Positions 6,472 through 14,217 of a stretch of DNA of 49,823 nt are shown in pieces. The stretch's first letter is position 1; each line of letters opens with the position of its first letter. The stretch comes from JBBQCW01 sp038319025 (GTDB lineage Bacteria; Actinomycetota; Thermoleophilia; Solirubrobacterales; Solirubrobacteraceae): NCBI GenBank assembly GCA_038319025.1, contig JBBQCW010000022.1:1-49823 (forward strand), written 5' to 3'. The position numbers and the translations under genes were made by a program. The notes below the pieces were generated by a model. It saw nothing but the letters and a program-made list of their open reading frames with translations, was not told the DNA's origin and ran no database searches.

Positions 6472-7395
6472 TCAGGTGCCGCCGCGTGCTCGCCGGGCTG
6501 ACTCTCGGCGTACTTTGGAATCGTTGATGTAGTGATGGCCCAGCACGTCGATGTTCTCGTGCAGCCACGCGCTGATCGAGCCGGTGCACGTCGCTTCGCC
6601 GATCGGTACTAGACAACCGGACCGCAACGACTGCAGCTCGTCCCGGGTGACGAGATCGTCGCCGAGCACCCGACCGGCACACCAGGTTCCGCCGGCAAAC
6701 GCGGCCTGGGGAACCGAAAAGAAACGACGCCGCAGCCCGGCCGCCGTTGCGATCAGTTCTAGGTACTCGCGGAAGGTGTACCGCTCGGGGCCTACGGCTT
6801 CGACCATCCGCTGTCCCGCCACGTCGGCGGTGGCGGCATCTGCGATGAGCCTGCCGACGTCTGTCAGAAGCACGGGCTGCATCTCGCCGGCGGGCACGGG
6901 AACCAGCGGCAGGCGGCGCACGAACCAGGCCATGTTCGACGTCAACACGTCCTTGGTCCCTAGGACGAGGGACGGCTGGACGATGGCGTAGTTGTCGAAC
7001 TGCGAGCGAACGTAATCGTCGACGACCCCCTTCCCGGAGTAGTACGGCGATGGTGACGAAACGTCGGCATGAAGCACACTGACATTCACGAACCGACCCA
7101 CACCGGCGGTGCGGGCGGCATCCACGAGCATGCGCGAGTTCTGGATGCCCTCTTCGAACGTCGCGCCGTGCAACGGAGTGCGCACCCAATAGGTGTTGAT
7201 CACGACATCGACATCGCGCAGCACGCCGACGAGGTGGTCCATCTCGAAACGGAGTGCATGCGCTTCGATGCCCTTCAATCGCCCGCGTGCCTCACGGTTG
7301 GTGAGCGTCAATACCTCCTCGCCGCCGTCCACCAAGCACTCTGCGGCGCTTGCGCCGACGTTGCTGAAGGCTCCGGTGACGAGGACTCGGGTCAC
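6472..7395 (-). CDS. NmrA/atypical SDR NAD(P)-binding protein
   Basis: 307 residues. The N terminus MTRVLVTGAFSNVGASAAE carries the Rossmann glycine motif TGAxxNVG of atypical short-chain dehydrogenases. The chain follows the NmrA/NDUFA9 pattern: NTYWVRTP at the end of the fourth strand, GVGRFVNVSVLHAD, then YYSGKGVVDDYVRSQ with the conserved Y-x3-K-like region, and a C-terminal substrate lobe. Members are redox-sensing regulators or reductases acting on quinones, sugars or cofactors, so the substrate cannot be told. It stands apart from the next operon by 28 bp and may be its last gene. The final 20 residues are basic and poorly conserved in appearance. Confidence 0.8.
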   Translation of the reverse strand: MTRVLVTGAFSNVGASAAECLVDGGEEVLTLTNREARGRLKGIEAHALRFEMDHLVGVLRDVDVVINTYWVRTPLHGATFEEGIQNSRMLVDAARTAGVGRFVNVSVLHADVSSPSPYYSGKGVVDDYVRSQFDNYAIVQPSLVLGTKDVLTSNMAWFVRRLPLVPVPAGEMQPVLLTDVGRLIADAATADVAGQRMVEAVGPERYTFREYLELIATAAGLRRRFFSVPQAAFAGGTWCAGRVLGDDLVTRDELQSLRSGCLVPIGEATCTGSISAWLHENIDVLGHHYINDSKVRRESARRARGGT

Positions 7396-7423
7396 CGAGC
7401 CAAGGCTAGCCGAGGCTTGAAGC

Positions 7424-8572
7424 TCACCCCGCCATCGGCACCGGCACGTCAGGCGTACGCGCCGCGGTCAGGGCTCCCATGACGAAATGCATCGAGGTCG
7501 GGAAGCCGCGGCCCGGGGGCGGGGGACCGGCGTGTTGGTCCGCAAGATCGAGCAGATGGGTGATCGCGCGTGCGGCGTCGGCGTACGGGCCGTCCACGTC
7601 GCAGGCCAGGCGGGCGAGGGCGATCGACTCACCCGGATCGCCTCCGGCCAGGCCACGGCCCATTGCCGTGAGCAGGTGCGACACCACGCGCTCCATGGAC
7701 GGATCGAGCGCGCCGCACGGACCGGGCGGCGGACCGACGTCCCACGGTTCCTCACCGGCGAGGATCCGGGCGATCTGGCCGCCGGCGACGGAGGCGATGG
7801 CCTCCTGGTCCAACCCGGCCGTCAGCGCACAGCGTAGGTGGAATGCCGCGCCGGTCAGCGGCATTCCGTACGGCGAATCGCTGGCCCACAGGATCTGGCC
7901 GGGCGGGGCGAGGCAGAAGAGCGCCATCAGGTCGGCCGGATTCCACCACGACGTGTCCACGAAGAGATTCGGATACTCAGGCATCAGGCGCCACATCCAC
8001 GCGAGATCGCTCACTGCCGCGTGGGCAAGAATCAGGCGCGCCCGCGGGTACCGCCCCGCCAGCTCGACGGTGTCCTGGCCGAGTGCCGGGATCCCACGCC
8101 CAGCATGGATCAGCACTGGGCAGCTTCGCTCGTCGGCGAGCGCCACGAGCTCTTCTACGACCGGTTCGCGCATCGCGAACTGCTCGGAGCGCGGGTGGAG
8201 CTTGATGCCCCGCGCGTCTGCGTCCAGGCAGCGGACGGCTTCGGCGAGCGCTCCGTCGTGCGGATCCACCCGGCACAGGGCGACCAGGCGCCCGCCTGAA
8301 CCGGCGGCGGCGGCCATCGCCTCGTCGTTCGCCGCCCCGTAGCCGTCGGGCTCGTGCATCGCGAAGCAGAGCGCGCGTGCGCCCGCGCGTTCCATCCTCG
8401 CGAGCAGTTCCGACGGCTCTTGCCGGAACCCATCCGGGTCGTTGCGGCCGAAGTGGGTGTGGGTGTCGAACAGCGGCGGTGCGCCCGTCAGCGGCGCGAT
8501 TGCATCGAGCCACCGGCGAGCCTCGGCGTCGACCCGTGCTTCAAGCTCCCTCAGCCCCGGGGCGTCGGTCAC
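7424..8572 (-). CDS. Amidohydrolase-2 family metal-dependent hydrolase
   Basis: 382 residues with a GTG start overlapping the VOC gene stop (GTGA). The metal-dependent hydrolase signature is complete: FDTHTHFG near residue 35 (HxH), GIKLHPRSEQF, LIHAGRG, ILAHAAVSDL and WASDSPYG with the conserved aspartate. This fits the amidohydrolase-related (Amidohydro_2) TIM barrel, which hydrolyses or decarboxylates small organic acids and ring compounds. The C-terminal 110 residues after the barrel form an extra helical region ending with FPTSMHFVMGALTAA. The neighbouring VOC and enoyl-CoA hydratase genes suggest a catabolic context, but the substrate is unknown. Confidence 0.85.
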   Translation of the reverse strand: MTDAPGLRELEARVDAEARRWLDAIAPLTGAPPLFDTHTHFGRNDPDGFRQEPSELLARMERAGARALCFAMHEPDGYGAANDEAMAAAAGSGGRLVALCRVDPHDGALAEAVRCLDADARGIKLHPRSEQFAMREPVVEELVALADERSCPVLIHAGRGIPALGQDTVELAGRYPRARLILAHAAVSDLAWMWRLMPEYPNLFVDTSWWNPADLMALFCLAPPGQILWASDSPYGMPLTGAAFHLRCALTAGLDQEAIASVAGGQIARILAGEEPWDVGPPPGPCGALDPSMERVVSHLLTAMGRGLAGGDPGESIALARLACDVDGPYADAARAITHLLDLADQHAGPPPPGRGFPTSMHFVMGALTAARTPDVPVPMAG

Positions 8573-8940
8573 GACTCGGACCGCGGTGCGTAACGCTTGT
8601 GCAGCATCAACTGGTTGCCGTCGGGGTCCGCGAAAAACGCCATGTGACAGACGCCGGTGTCCAGTGTGTCACCGAAGAACGTGACGCCCTTGGCCTCCAG
8701 CGCGGCGCGGGTGGCCGGGACGTCATCGACGCCGAGCGGCCACGGGTTGCCTGCCTGGGCGAGGAACGGCATGCCCATCCGCTCGGGCTCCCAGATGCCG
8801 AAGCACGTGTCGCCCGCCCAGAACTCGTACTCGGCGTGCTCGTCGGGCCTCAGGCCCAGAACGTCGCGATAGAACACCCGCGCGCGGTCGGCATCCTGCG
8901 AGGGGATCCCCATGAAGTCCAGCCGCTGAATATTGGTCAT
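8569..8940 (-). CDS. VOC (glyoxalase/dioxygenase fold) protein
   Basis: 123 residues, one vicinal-oxygen-chelate domain of two beta-alpha-beta-beta-beta units: the first begins QRLDFMGIPSQDADRARVFY, the second at LGVDDVPATRAAL and ends in the typical FFADPDGNQLMLHKRY. The DPDGN signature and length match small glyoxalase-like proteins. Glu/His metal ligands at the usual places cannot be assigned firmly. It overlaps the amidohydrolase start by four bases, so the two are cotranslated. Possible roles are dioxygenase, isomerase or binding protein; no substrate is indicated. Confidence 0.85.
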   Translation of the reverse strand: MTNIQRLDFMGIPSQDADRARVFYRDVLGLRPDEHAEYEFWAGDTCFGIWEPERMGMPFLAQAGNPWPLGVDDVPATRAALEAKGVTFFGDTLDTGVCHMAFFADPDGNQLMLHKRYAPRSES

Positions 8941-8985
8941 GGCCTAATCCTGCCAGCCCGCGGCGCGGTGGTCAGCCGGGCGGCG

Positions 8986-9666
8986 CTACCAGTCTCCGCG
9001 GTCGCCCTCGATGCGCACGATTCCGTCGCGGACGCCGGCCAGCACGCCGGCACGCACGCGCAGCTTCGTTGCGGCATGGGCGTCGCGGTCCAGGCCGGCG
9101 AGCGCTGTGACCGCCTCGCGCGTGGTCGCCTCCAGATCGTCGGGCGCCACGAGCTGGTCCACGAACCCGGCGGTCAGCGCCTCCGTGGGGCTGAGCAGAG
9201 CGCCCGTGATCATGCAGCGATCGAAATATGGGGCGGTAAGGCGATGCCGCGCGAGTTCGATCCCGAACCAGGGAACGGTCATGCCGATCGCGACCTCGTT
9301 CAGGCCGATCTTGTGCTCGCCCGTGACCGCGATTCGATGGTCGCCCGACAACAGAAGAAAACCGCCCATGGCGATCGCGCTGGCCTGCGCCGCCACGACG
9401 ACCGGGTGAGGGAAGGCCAATATCTTCTCCGCGAGCCGGGCGCCGTCGCCCACCATCAGCTGCCAGTCCTCGCTGCGCAGGTCAAAGCCCGCTGAGAAGG
9501 CGCGCCCGCCGGCGGTCAGAACGACGATCGCCTCGTCGGTCGCGGCCTGGTCGAAAGCATCAGAGATCTCCGCCAGCATCGGAGACGAAAGCGCGTTCAC
9601 CTTGCCGTCGTTCATCGTGATCGTCGCGACACCGTCTTCGAGGGCGTAGGTGAGAAGTTCGCTCAT
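8986..9666 (-). CDS. Enoyl-CoA hydratase/isomerase family protein
   Basis: 226 residues, shorter than the usual 255-265 of crotonases. The oxyanion-hole segments are visible: GRAFSAGFDLRSED and ASAIAMGGFLLLSGDHRIA, followed by IGLNEVAIGMTVPWFG. The first catalytic glutamate of true hydratases is replaced in the GGFLLLSGD stretch and the second candidate is E in GLNEVAIG, so isomerase or another crotonase activity is possible. It begins 23 bp behind the ferredoxin gene and may be cotranscribed with the redox operon, although its function has no clear link. Confidence 0.85.
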   Translation of the reverse strand: MSELLTYALEDGVATITMNDGKVNALSSPMLAEISDAFDQAATDEAIVVLTAGGRAFSAGFDLRSEDWQLMVGDGARLAEKILAFPHPVVVAAQASAIAMGGFLLLSGDHRIAVTGEHKIGLNEVAIGMTVPWFGIELARHRLTAPYFDRCMITGALLSPTEALTAGFVDQLVAPDDLEATTREAVTALAGLDRDAHAATKLRVRAGVLAGVRDGIVRIEGDRGDW

Positions 9667-9689
9667 GCGGGGCAGAATACGCGCGGCGC

Positions 9690-9902
9690 TCAGTCGCGCG
9701 CGCGCTCCGCGGCCACCACCAGCGCCAACTTCGGGCAGGCGTCCGCAGCCCGGCGGGCGTGGACCAGCAGCTCCTCGGGAATCGGGCCGGACTCGATTAT
9801 CGGGTAGCCCCAGTCGTCAAGTCCGATCCATTCGGGGAACAGTTCCGCGCACAGTCCGTGGCCGGTACAGGCGATTGGGTCGACGCGCAGGCGCGAGGTC
9901 AT
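9690..9902 (-). CDS. Small ferredoxin, probably [3Fe-4S]
   Basis: 70 residues from ATG 9902, which overlaps the NuoF-like stop (ATGA). The frame is open further upstream but that part lies inside the neighbouring gene. Only three cysteines could bind a cluster: C12 and C18 in ACTGHGLC and C56 in ACPK. The C-x5-C...CP pattern is that of the 3Fe-4S ferredoxins that serve cytochrome P450 and related oxidoreductases. The acidic core (EWIGLDDWGYP) is also typical. It is the last gene of the coupled redox operon and is probably the soluble partner of the NuoF-like protein. Confidence 0.88.
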   Translation of the reverse strand: MTSRLRVDPIACTGHGLCAELFPEWIGLDDWGYPIIESGPIPEELLVHARRAADACPKLALVVAAERARD

Positions 9903-11146
9903 GCCGCCACCCATTCGGACGTGCGAGGGACGGCGAGCGTCATCGGGCGCCGGCATGCGTCACACGGGCCTTGCTGCTCGTGATCAGCGACCTCAGCGGC
10001 GAAGACACGCATGCCGCTGTTAAGGAACCGCACCGCGCCGTCGGGTAGGCGACACGCGCCGCGGCCGAGCAGGTCGCCGCTCCAGCGCTGCAGCCGCTCG
10101 CGCGCGGTCGCATCCGCTCGGCCGACAGCCATCGCGTCGAGTACTCCGACGATGGCAGGCAACCCGTTGCGGCACGGGCCGCACTGGTGGGCGCTCTGCT
10201 CGGCCAGCCAGTGGACGGTCTTGGCGAGTTCCACCATGGGGCATGCGGTGCCGGGCAGGGCGACGATGACTCCCGCGGCCAGGCTGCCGCCGTGGAGGGC
10301 GAGGCTCTCGTCGTCCAAGGTCGTGCGGCGGATGTCGTCGGCTCCGATCCACACCCCGTGGAAGCCGCCTACGAGGACGGCGCGCACCGGCTCGGTTACA
10401 CCTCCGGCGGCGGCCAGAACGCGTTCGAGCGGCGTTCCGCACGCCATCTCCAGGACGCCCGGCTGCCGCACCGCACCGGCCACGGTCACCAGCGTCGACC
10501 CAGGGTGAGCCGGCGTGCCCAGTTCGCGAAACCATGTCGGGCCGTGGCGGGCGATCAACGCCAGGTGGGCAAACGTCTCCGGGTTCTGCACCAACGTGGG
10601 CTGGCCCCTCAGGCCACGCTCAAACGGGCGGGGCGGGGCGGCAGTCGGGAGTAAGGCGCCGCCGTCCAGGAACCGGATGAGAGCCGTCTCCTCTCCGGCG
10701 AGATAGGCGACCGGAACGTCGCGCACCGTGATCTTCACTCCCGCCACCCGCTCCTGGACCGCGCGGCGTATGGCCACCCCTGTCTCGACAGCGCCCTTGT
10801 GGACGGCCACGACGACCTCCTGCGCGTCGACGGCAATCGCCGCCGCCAGGGCGCCGTCAAGGATCAGGTGCGGCGCCAGCCGCATCAGGACCTGGTCCTT
10901 CGCGCTCATCGGCTCACCTTCGGCACCGTTGACGAGCACAGCACGTGGGCCACGCTGCTCGGCCACGCTGCGCAGCTTCACCGCGGTCGGGAACGAAGCT
11001 CCGCCTCGACCGCGCAGCCCCGCGGCATCGACCATCTCGAACAGCTCGTCACGCGTCCGCGCCGGGAGCCGGCCGTGCGTCGCCTCGTGCGCGGCGAGGA
11101 ACGCGGTGCGCTCCTGGGCGCCGGCCAGGAGCCGCGGCAGGCTCAT
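9899..11146 (-). CDS. NuoF-like NADH-binding flavoprotein with SLBB domain
   Basis: 415 residues similar to the FMN/NADH-binding subunit of complex I. The flavin/NADH site is seen as GLRGRGGASFPTAVKL (44-58), NGAEGEPMSAKD (73-84) and AYLAGEETALIRFLDG (147-162). An SLBB-type segment runs about 217-275. The iron-sulfur region is altered: QSAHQCGPCRNG (317-328) aligns with ESCGxCxPCRxG of NuoF but lacks the first cysteine, leaving C322, C325 and C365; a C-terminal pair C395/C398 might complete a site. It starts by ATGA overlap with the membrane heme protein and overlaps the ferredoxin, so it probably passes electrons between NAD(H), ferredoxin and the membrane hemes. Direction of flow is unknown. 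Confidence 0.85.
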   Translation of the reverse strand: MSLPRLLAGAQERTAFLAAHEATHGRLPARTRDELFEMVDAAGLRGRGGASFPTAVKLRSVAEQRGPRAVLVNGAEGEPMSAKDQVLMRLAPHLILDGALAAAIAVDAQEVVVAVHKGAVETGVAIRRAVQERVAGVKITVRDVPVAYLAGEETALIRFLDGGALLPTAAPPRPFERGLRGQPTLVQNPETFAHLALIARHGPTWFRELGTPAHPGSTLVTVAGAVRQPGVLEMACGTPLERVLAAAGGVTEPVRAVLVGGFHGVWIGADDIRRTTLDDESLALHGGSLAAGVIVALPGTACPMVELAKTVHWLAEQSAHQCGPCRNGLPAIVGVLDAMAVGRADATARERLQRWSGDLLGRGACRLPDGAVRFLNSGMRVFAAEVADHEQQGPCDACRRPMTLAVPRTSEWVAA

Positions 11147-12240
11147 CGTGTGGCCCCACGGACCGGTGTACCTTGTACCTCGCCGGTGAGGTCGGCGCGT
11201 CCCAGCGACAGGTTGATGGTGAGGCGCACGGCGTGCCCATCAGCCGATCCGACCAGCGCGCGCAACTGCGTGCCCTGCAGGAAGTTGATGCGCCCGCGGT
11301 AGCGGCCAGGGTCCCCGGGAGGGCCTAGGGTCACCGCGCTGCGATCCATCTGCAGCCCGCCGTTGGCGAGTTGCTGTCCGCCGAGGCGGACGCGCAGCTC
11401 GCCCGGCTGGTTACCGTTGAGCTGCATCGTCAGGTCGACGACCGCGGTGCCGTTCGCGCTGGTGCCGTTGCGGATCCGGCCGGTGAGAGGAGCCACGAAT
11501 CCCGTGCTCAGGGCGTCAACCGGGACTGGCCGAGCGGCGCGAGTGCGCGGCGCCGGGGCGAAGGCGGCGAGAACGTATGCGGGGGTACCGGCCCGTCGGG
11601 CCCAACCGGCCGCCAGCGGCCCCGCGGGCAGCCATACGCCCAGCGCGATGAGGCAGGCGGCGAGGGCAGCTGCACCTGCGGTGCGCGCACGCTGGGGCGT
11701 ACCCGGCGCCGTGAGACGGCTCGCGACGGCGACGGCCACGGCGCCGACGCAGACGAGGGTGAGGATGAGCATCCAGGTGCTTTTGGTGTCAGAGCCGGCG
11801 CCGATCCCGTGAGCGATGGCGATCGGCCAGCACGCGTAGGCCAACCAGTGCACGCCACGCCAAGCCCGGTACCCCATGCGCCGGCGCACAAGACTGGTGA
11901 TCACGAGGGCCAGTAACAGGTCCGACGCCAGCGTTCCCAACCCCATCCACAGCTGTCGGTAGTCGGTCGCGAACGGGACGACGGCGTTGAGTACACCGAT
12001 TCGCGGGAACGAGTCGAGCAGCGTCGTTCCGATGTGGACCGCGAGGAGTGCGACAGCCAGCAGCGAGATCGTCCGGTGCAGTGATGCGACGGCAAAGCGC
12101 GGGACAGCACCGGGGCGCCACAACCTCACTTCGCCGATCCCGAATACGACGCTGGCCGTGAGCAGCACCGTGGTGATGGCGCCCGCGCCCCGCGTGGCGT
12201 ACCAGAGTGCCGACGGCCCGTGGGTCGCCGCGGCGATCAT
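11143..12240 (-). CDS. Ferric-reductase-like transmembrane protein with C-terminal extracytoplasmic domain
   Basis: 365 residues from ATG 12240, which overlaps the ApbE stop. Residues 15-235 hold about six membrane helices; two helices carry paired histidines suited to two b-type hemes, H55/H69 (SLHRTISLLAVALLAVH) and H131/H144 (VHWLAYACWPIAIAH). This is the ferric-reductase-like domain also found in MsrQ and NADPH-oxidase families. After one more helix, about residues 255-365 form a soluble beta-rich domain (GRIRNGTSANGTAVVDLTMQ and INLSLGRADLTGEV) with no family recognised. It is the likely membrane conduit of the operon, joining the cytoplasmic NuoF-like/ferredoxin side to an exported acceptor. 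Confidence 0.87.
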   Translation of the reverse strand: MIAAATHGPSALWYATRGAGAITTVLLTASVVFGIGEVRLWRPGAVPRFAVASLHRTISLLAVALLAVHIGTTLLDSFPRIGVLNAVVPFATDYRQLWMGLGTLASDLLLALVITSLVRRRMGYRAWRGVHWLAYACWPIAIAHGIGAGSDTKSTWMLILTLVCVGAVAVAVASRLTAPGTPQRARTAGAAALAACLIALGVWLPAGPLAAGWARRAGTPAYVLAAFAPAPRTRAARPVPVDALSTGFVAPLTGRIRNGTSANGTAVVDLTMQLNGNQPGELRVRLGGQQLANGGLQMDRSAVTLGPPGDPGRYRGRINFLQGTQLRALVGSADGHAVRLTINLSLGRADLTGEVQGTPVRGATR

Positions 12241-13157
12241 GCGGCCGCGCGGTCCGCCGGCCAGTCGGCCACAGTCACGGTCGCTCCGTTGCGTCCGACC
12301 AGGCGCGCTGGGAGGCCACGCTCGACGAGCCATTGCGGCGCATCGTGGCCGCGCACGATCGCTGCGGTGCTCGCGATGTTCGCGTCCAGGCAGGTGGCGG
12401 CGGCGACGCTGACGGTGCGCCACGGCGAGACGGCGGGAAGTCCGGTCGCGGGGTCGATCAGGTGGTGGGCAGCGGCGCCCCAGCGGCGGACGGTCGTGCT
12501 GGATGTGGCCAGGCCACCGGCCGCGATGCTGACCAGTTGGCCGGGGGCGTCGGGGCCGGCGCGATGGTCTTCGACGCAGCGCACTGCCCAGCCGCCGGCG
12601 GGGGCCGGTCCCGCGACCGAGATGTCCCCGCCGAGGTTGACCAGAACCCCTGCCCCGGCGGCGTCGCCCGCGGCGGATGTGGCCGCGCGATCCGCGGCAA
12701 GGGCCTTGGCGGTGGCCCCCAGATCCAGCCGGACTCCCATGGGGACACGGGCCCGGCCGCGCCTCTCGTCCAACTCGATCGATTGCCAGCCCGGCACGCG
12801 TCGCGCCGAGAGCGGCCGGGCCGCATCCGAAGGACCGGAGGCGAAGTCGCGGTCATAGCCTGCGAGCACGAGGGCGTCGCCGATCGTCGGATCGACCACG
12901 CCATCGGTGATCGCGGCGGCACGGAGCGCCGCGGTCAGTGCTTCGACGAACAGCGGGGTGACGTCTACCCATCGGCCGGCGCTTTCATTGAGTCGGGTCA
13001 GTTCTGAATCCCCGCGGAAGCGACTGCACGCACAATCGATGTCCTGCAACTCCCGGGCCACCGCGGCGCGAGCGGCCGGGAGTGCTCCGGCGTCGGTGAC
13101 CACCACCGCTGCCGTGGTACCCAGAGCGGACCAACGGGCTTCGGTGTCGTCGGTCAC
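12237..13157 (-). CDS. apbE: FAD:protein FMN transferase (ApbE family)
   Basis: 306 residues with a GTG start overlapping the preceding stop (GTGA). ApbE motifs are present: SRFRGDSELTRLN, DLGATAKALAADRA, VNLGGDI, and the magnesium/flavin region ATSSTTVRRWG with HHLIDPATGLP. The family cuts FAD and attaches FMN covalently to Thr/Ser in a target motif of an exported or membrane redox protein. No signal peptide is obvious, although ApbE usually acts outside the membrane. Its partner is expected in the same operon, yet no convincing flavinylation motif is visible in the neighbouring proteins. Confidence 0.9.
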   Translation of the reverse strand: MTDDTEARWSALGTTAAVVVTDAGALPAARAAVARELQDIDCACSRFRGDSELTRLNESAGRWVDVTPLFVEALTAALRAAAITDGVVDPTIGDALVLAGYDRDFASGPSDAARPLSARRVPGWQSIELDERRGRARVPMGVRLDLGATAKALAADRAATSAAGDAAGAGVLVNLGGDISVAGPAPAGGWAVRCVEDHRAGPDAPGQLVSIAAGGLATSSTTVRRWGAAAHHLIDPATGLPAVSPWRTVSVAAATCLDANIASTAAIVRGHDAPQWLVERGLPARLVGRNGATVTVADWPADRAAA

Positions 13158-13483
13158 GAGCCGCCGGAGTTCTGCTGCGGCACCTGGCCTTGGTCCTGCG
13201 GCTGTGCCTGGGCCGGAGGGGCGGCCGGGGGCAGGATCGGCGCGCCGGTGATGGCCGGCACGTGCTGGGGCAGAGGGACGCGCAGCGTGGTGGCGGCACG
13301 TCTGGCGGTGGTGCCCGCGGCCGTGCTCTTACCGCTGTGACCCTTGAAAGCGCTGGCCGCAACCGCCGAGACGGCTGCGGTCGCGGCGACGGCGCTCACG
13401 CCGAGGACCCAGCCCACGCGGCGCATGCGTTCCACCAGACGATCGCGCCCGGCGGGGTCGGTGGTGGCGGCACGATCACGCAT
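13154..13483 (-). CDS. Small membrane-anchored Pro/Gln-rich protein
   Basis: 109 residues from ATG 13483. A cytoplasmic basic stretch (RLVERMRRVG) leads into one membrane helix (about 24-45, Ala/Val rich) and then an extracytoplasmic tail that becomes Pro/Gln-rich (PPAAPPAQAQPQDQGQVPQQ). No family is recognised. The stop overlaps the ApbE start, so it belongs to the redox operon. A three-repeat box at 13520-13547 lies only 37 bp upstream of the start, which suggests a second promoter here. Confidence 0.7.
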   Translation of the reverse strand: MRDRAATTDPAGRDRLVERMRRVGWVLGVSAVAATAAVSAVAASAFKGHSGKSTAAGTTARRAATTLRVPLPQHVPAITGAPILPPAAPPAQAQPQDQGQVPQQNSGGS

Positions 13484-13519
13484 CAGAGAGACCAGTCTAA
13501 AAACGTGTGCGCAGGATGG

Positions 13520-13547
13520 GGCAACGATCGGGCAAAGATCTGGCAAA
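13520..13547 (-). promoter_or_regulatory. Regulatory box: three hexamers at 11-bp spacing (copy 1)
   Basis: On the plus strand GGCAAC (13520), GGCAAA (13531) and GGCAAA (13542) start exactly 11 bp apart. The 28-bp block is identical at 25 positions to the one at 14837-14864. Eleven-base direct repeats are typical of PhoB/OmpR-class response-regulator sites. It lies just upstream of the small membrane protein gene. Confidence 0.65.
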
Positions 13548-13612
13548 GGTTGGTGCACAACCTGATGAGGGGCGTGAGAATCAGCTGGGAGTTTGCTGAG
13601 AGTGAGGCGTCC

Positions 13613-14205
13613 TCAGAACCTCGGTCCCCGGCGCCAGTCGCTCACCGACGAGAGGAACAAGACGGCCAGCACGATCCCTGACAGGAGCGAGCCGGCGAGC
13701 AGCGAGGCCCGTGGCCCGGCTCCGGGAATGCGACGGCGGGCGGCGGTGGTCCAGTCCGAGCGCAACGACCTGAGCATCTTGGGCAGATGAGCCAAGAAGT
13801 GCACACCGAAGCAGGCACCCCACACGATGAAGCTGACCTTGTGGATCTGCTTCAGGCTGTCCGAGCCGTGGCCGAGCAGGAGGAGCAGCACCCCGGTCAC
13901 GAACACGACCGCGGTCGCGATCACCAGGATCGGGGCCAGCAGGCGCAGCGGCAACAACGGAGCACCTTTTTCCCGGTACGGGCGCGAGCCCAGGTAGTAG
14001 CGGGCGAAGCGATAACCGGTGCTGGCCAGCTTCAGTAGAACCGGAGGGATCAACACGATGCCGATCAGCATGTGCGCGCTAGGGGACCGTCCAGGAACAG
14101 GATGGTCACGCCCTCGGCGGCGAGCAGGATGGTCAGCACGAGCGCCGTGGCGCTCGTGAGGATCTGATTGCCGACCGGTCCCGCCGCCGGGGTGAGCTTC
14201 GCCAC
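13613..14205 (-). pseudogene. Cytochrome-b561-like membrane protein, frameshifted
   Basis: The reading starts at GTG 14205 (MAKLTPAAGPVGNQILTSA, then a membrane helix ending TILFLDG) and stops at TGA soon after. The conserved remainder is read in another frame through SAHMLIGIVLIPPVLLKLAS and STGYRFARYYLGSRPYREKG to 13613. One extra C in the run opposite 14082-14085 (four G on the plus strand) would join the parts into one protein of about 197 residues. That protein would have four membrane helices and histidines able to bind heme (SAHML, QIHKVS, GVHFLAHL). It is 12 bp behind the cupredoxin gene. Either the gene is broken, or a homopolymer base is missing from the sequence, or translation slips. 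Confidence 0.75.
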
Positions 14206-14217
14206 GACTATCCGCGC

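Noticed and set aside
8377..9495. 372-residue plus-strand frame
   Set aside because: It crosses the amidohydrolase, VOC and enoyl-CoA hydratase genes in antisense; no motif is seen.
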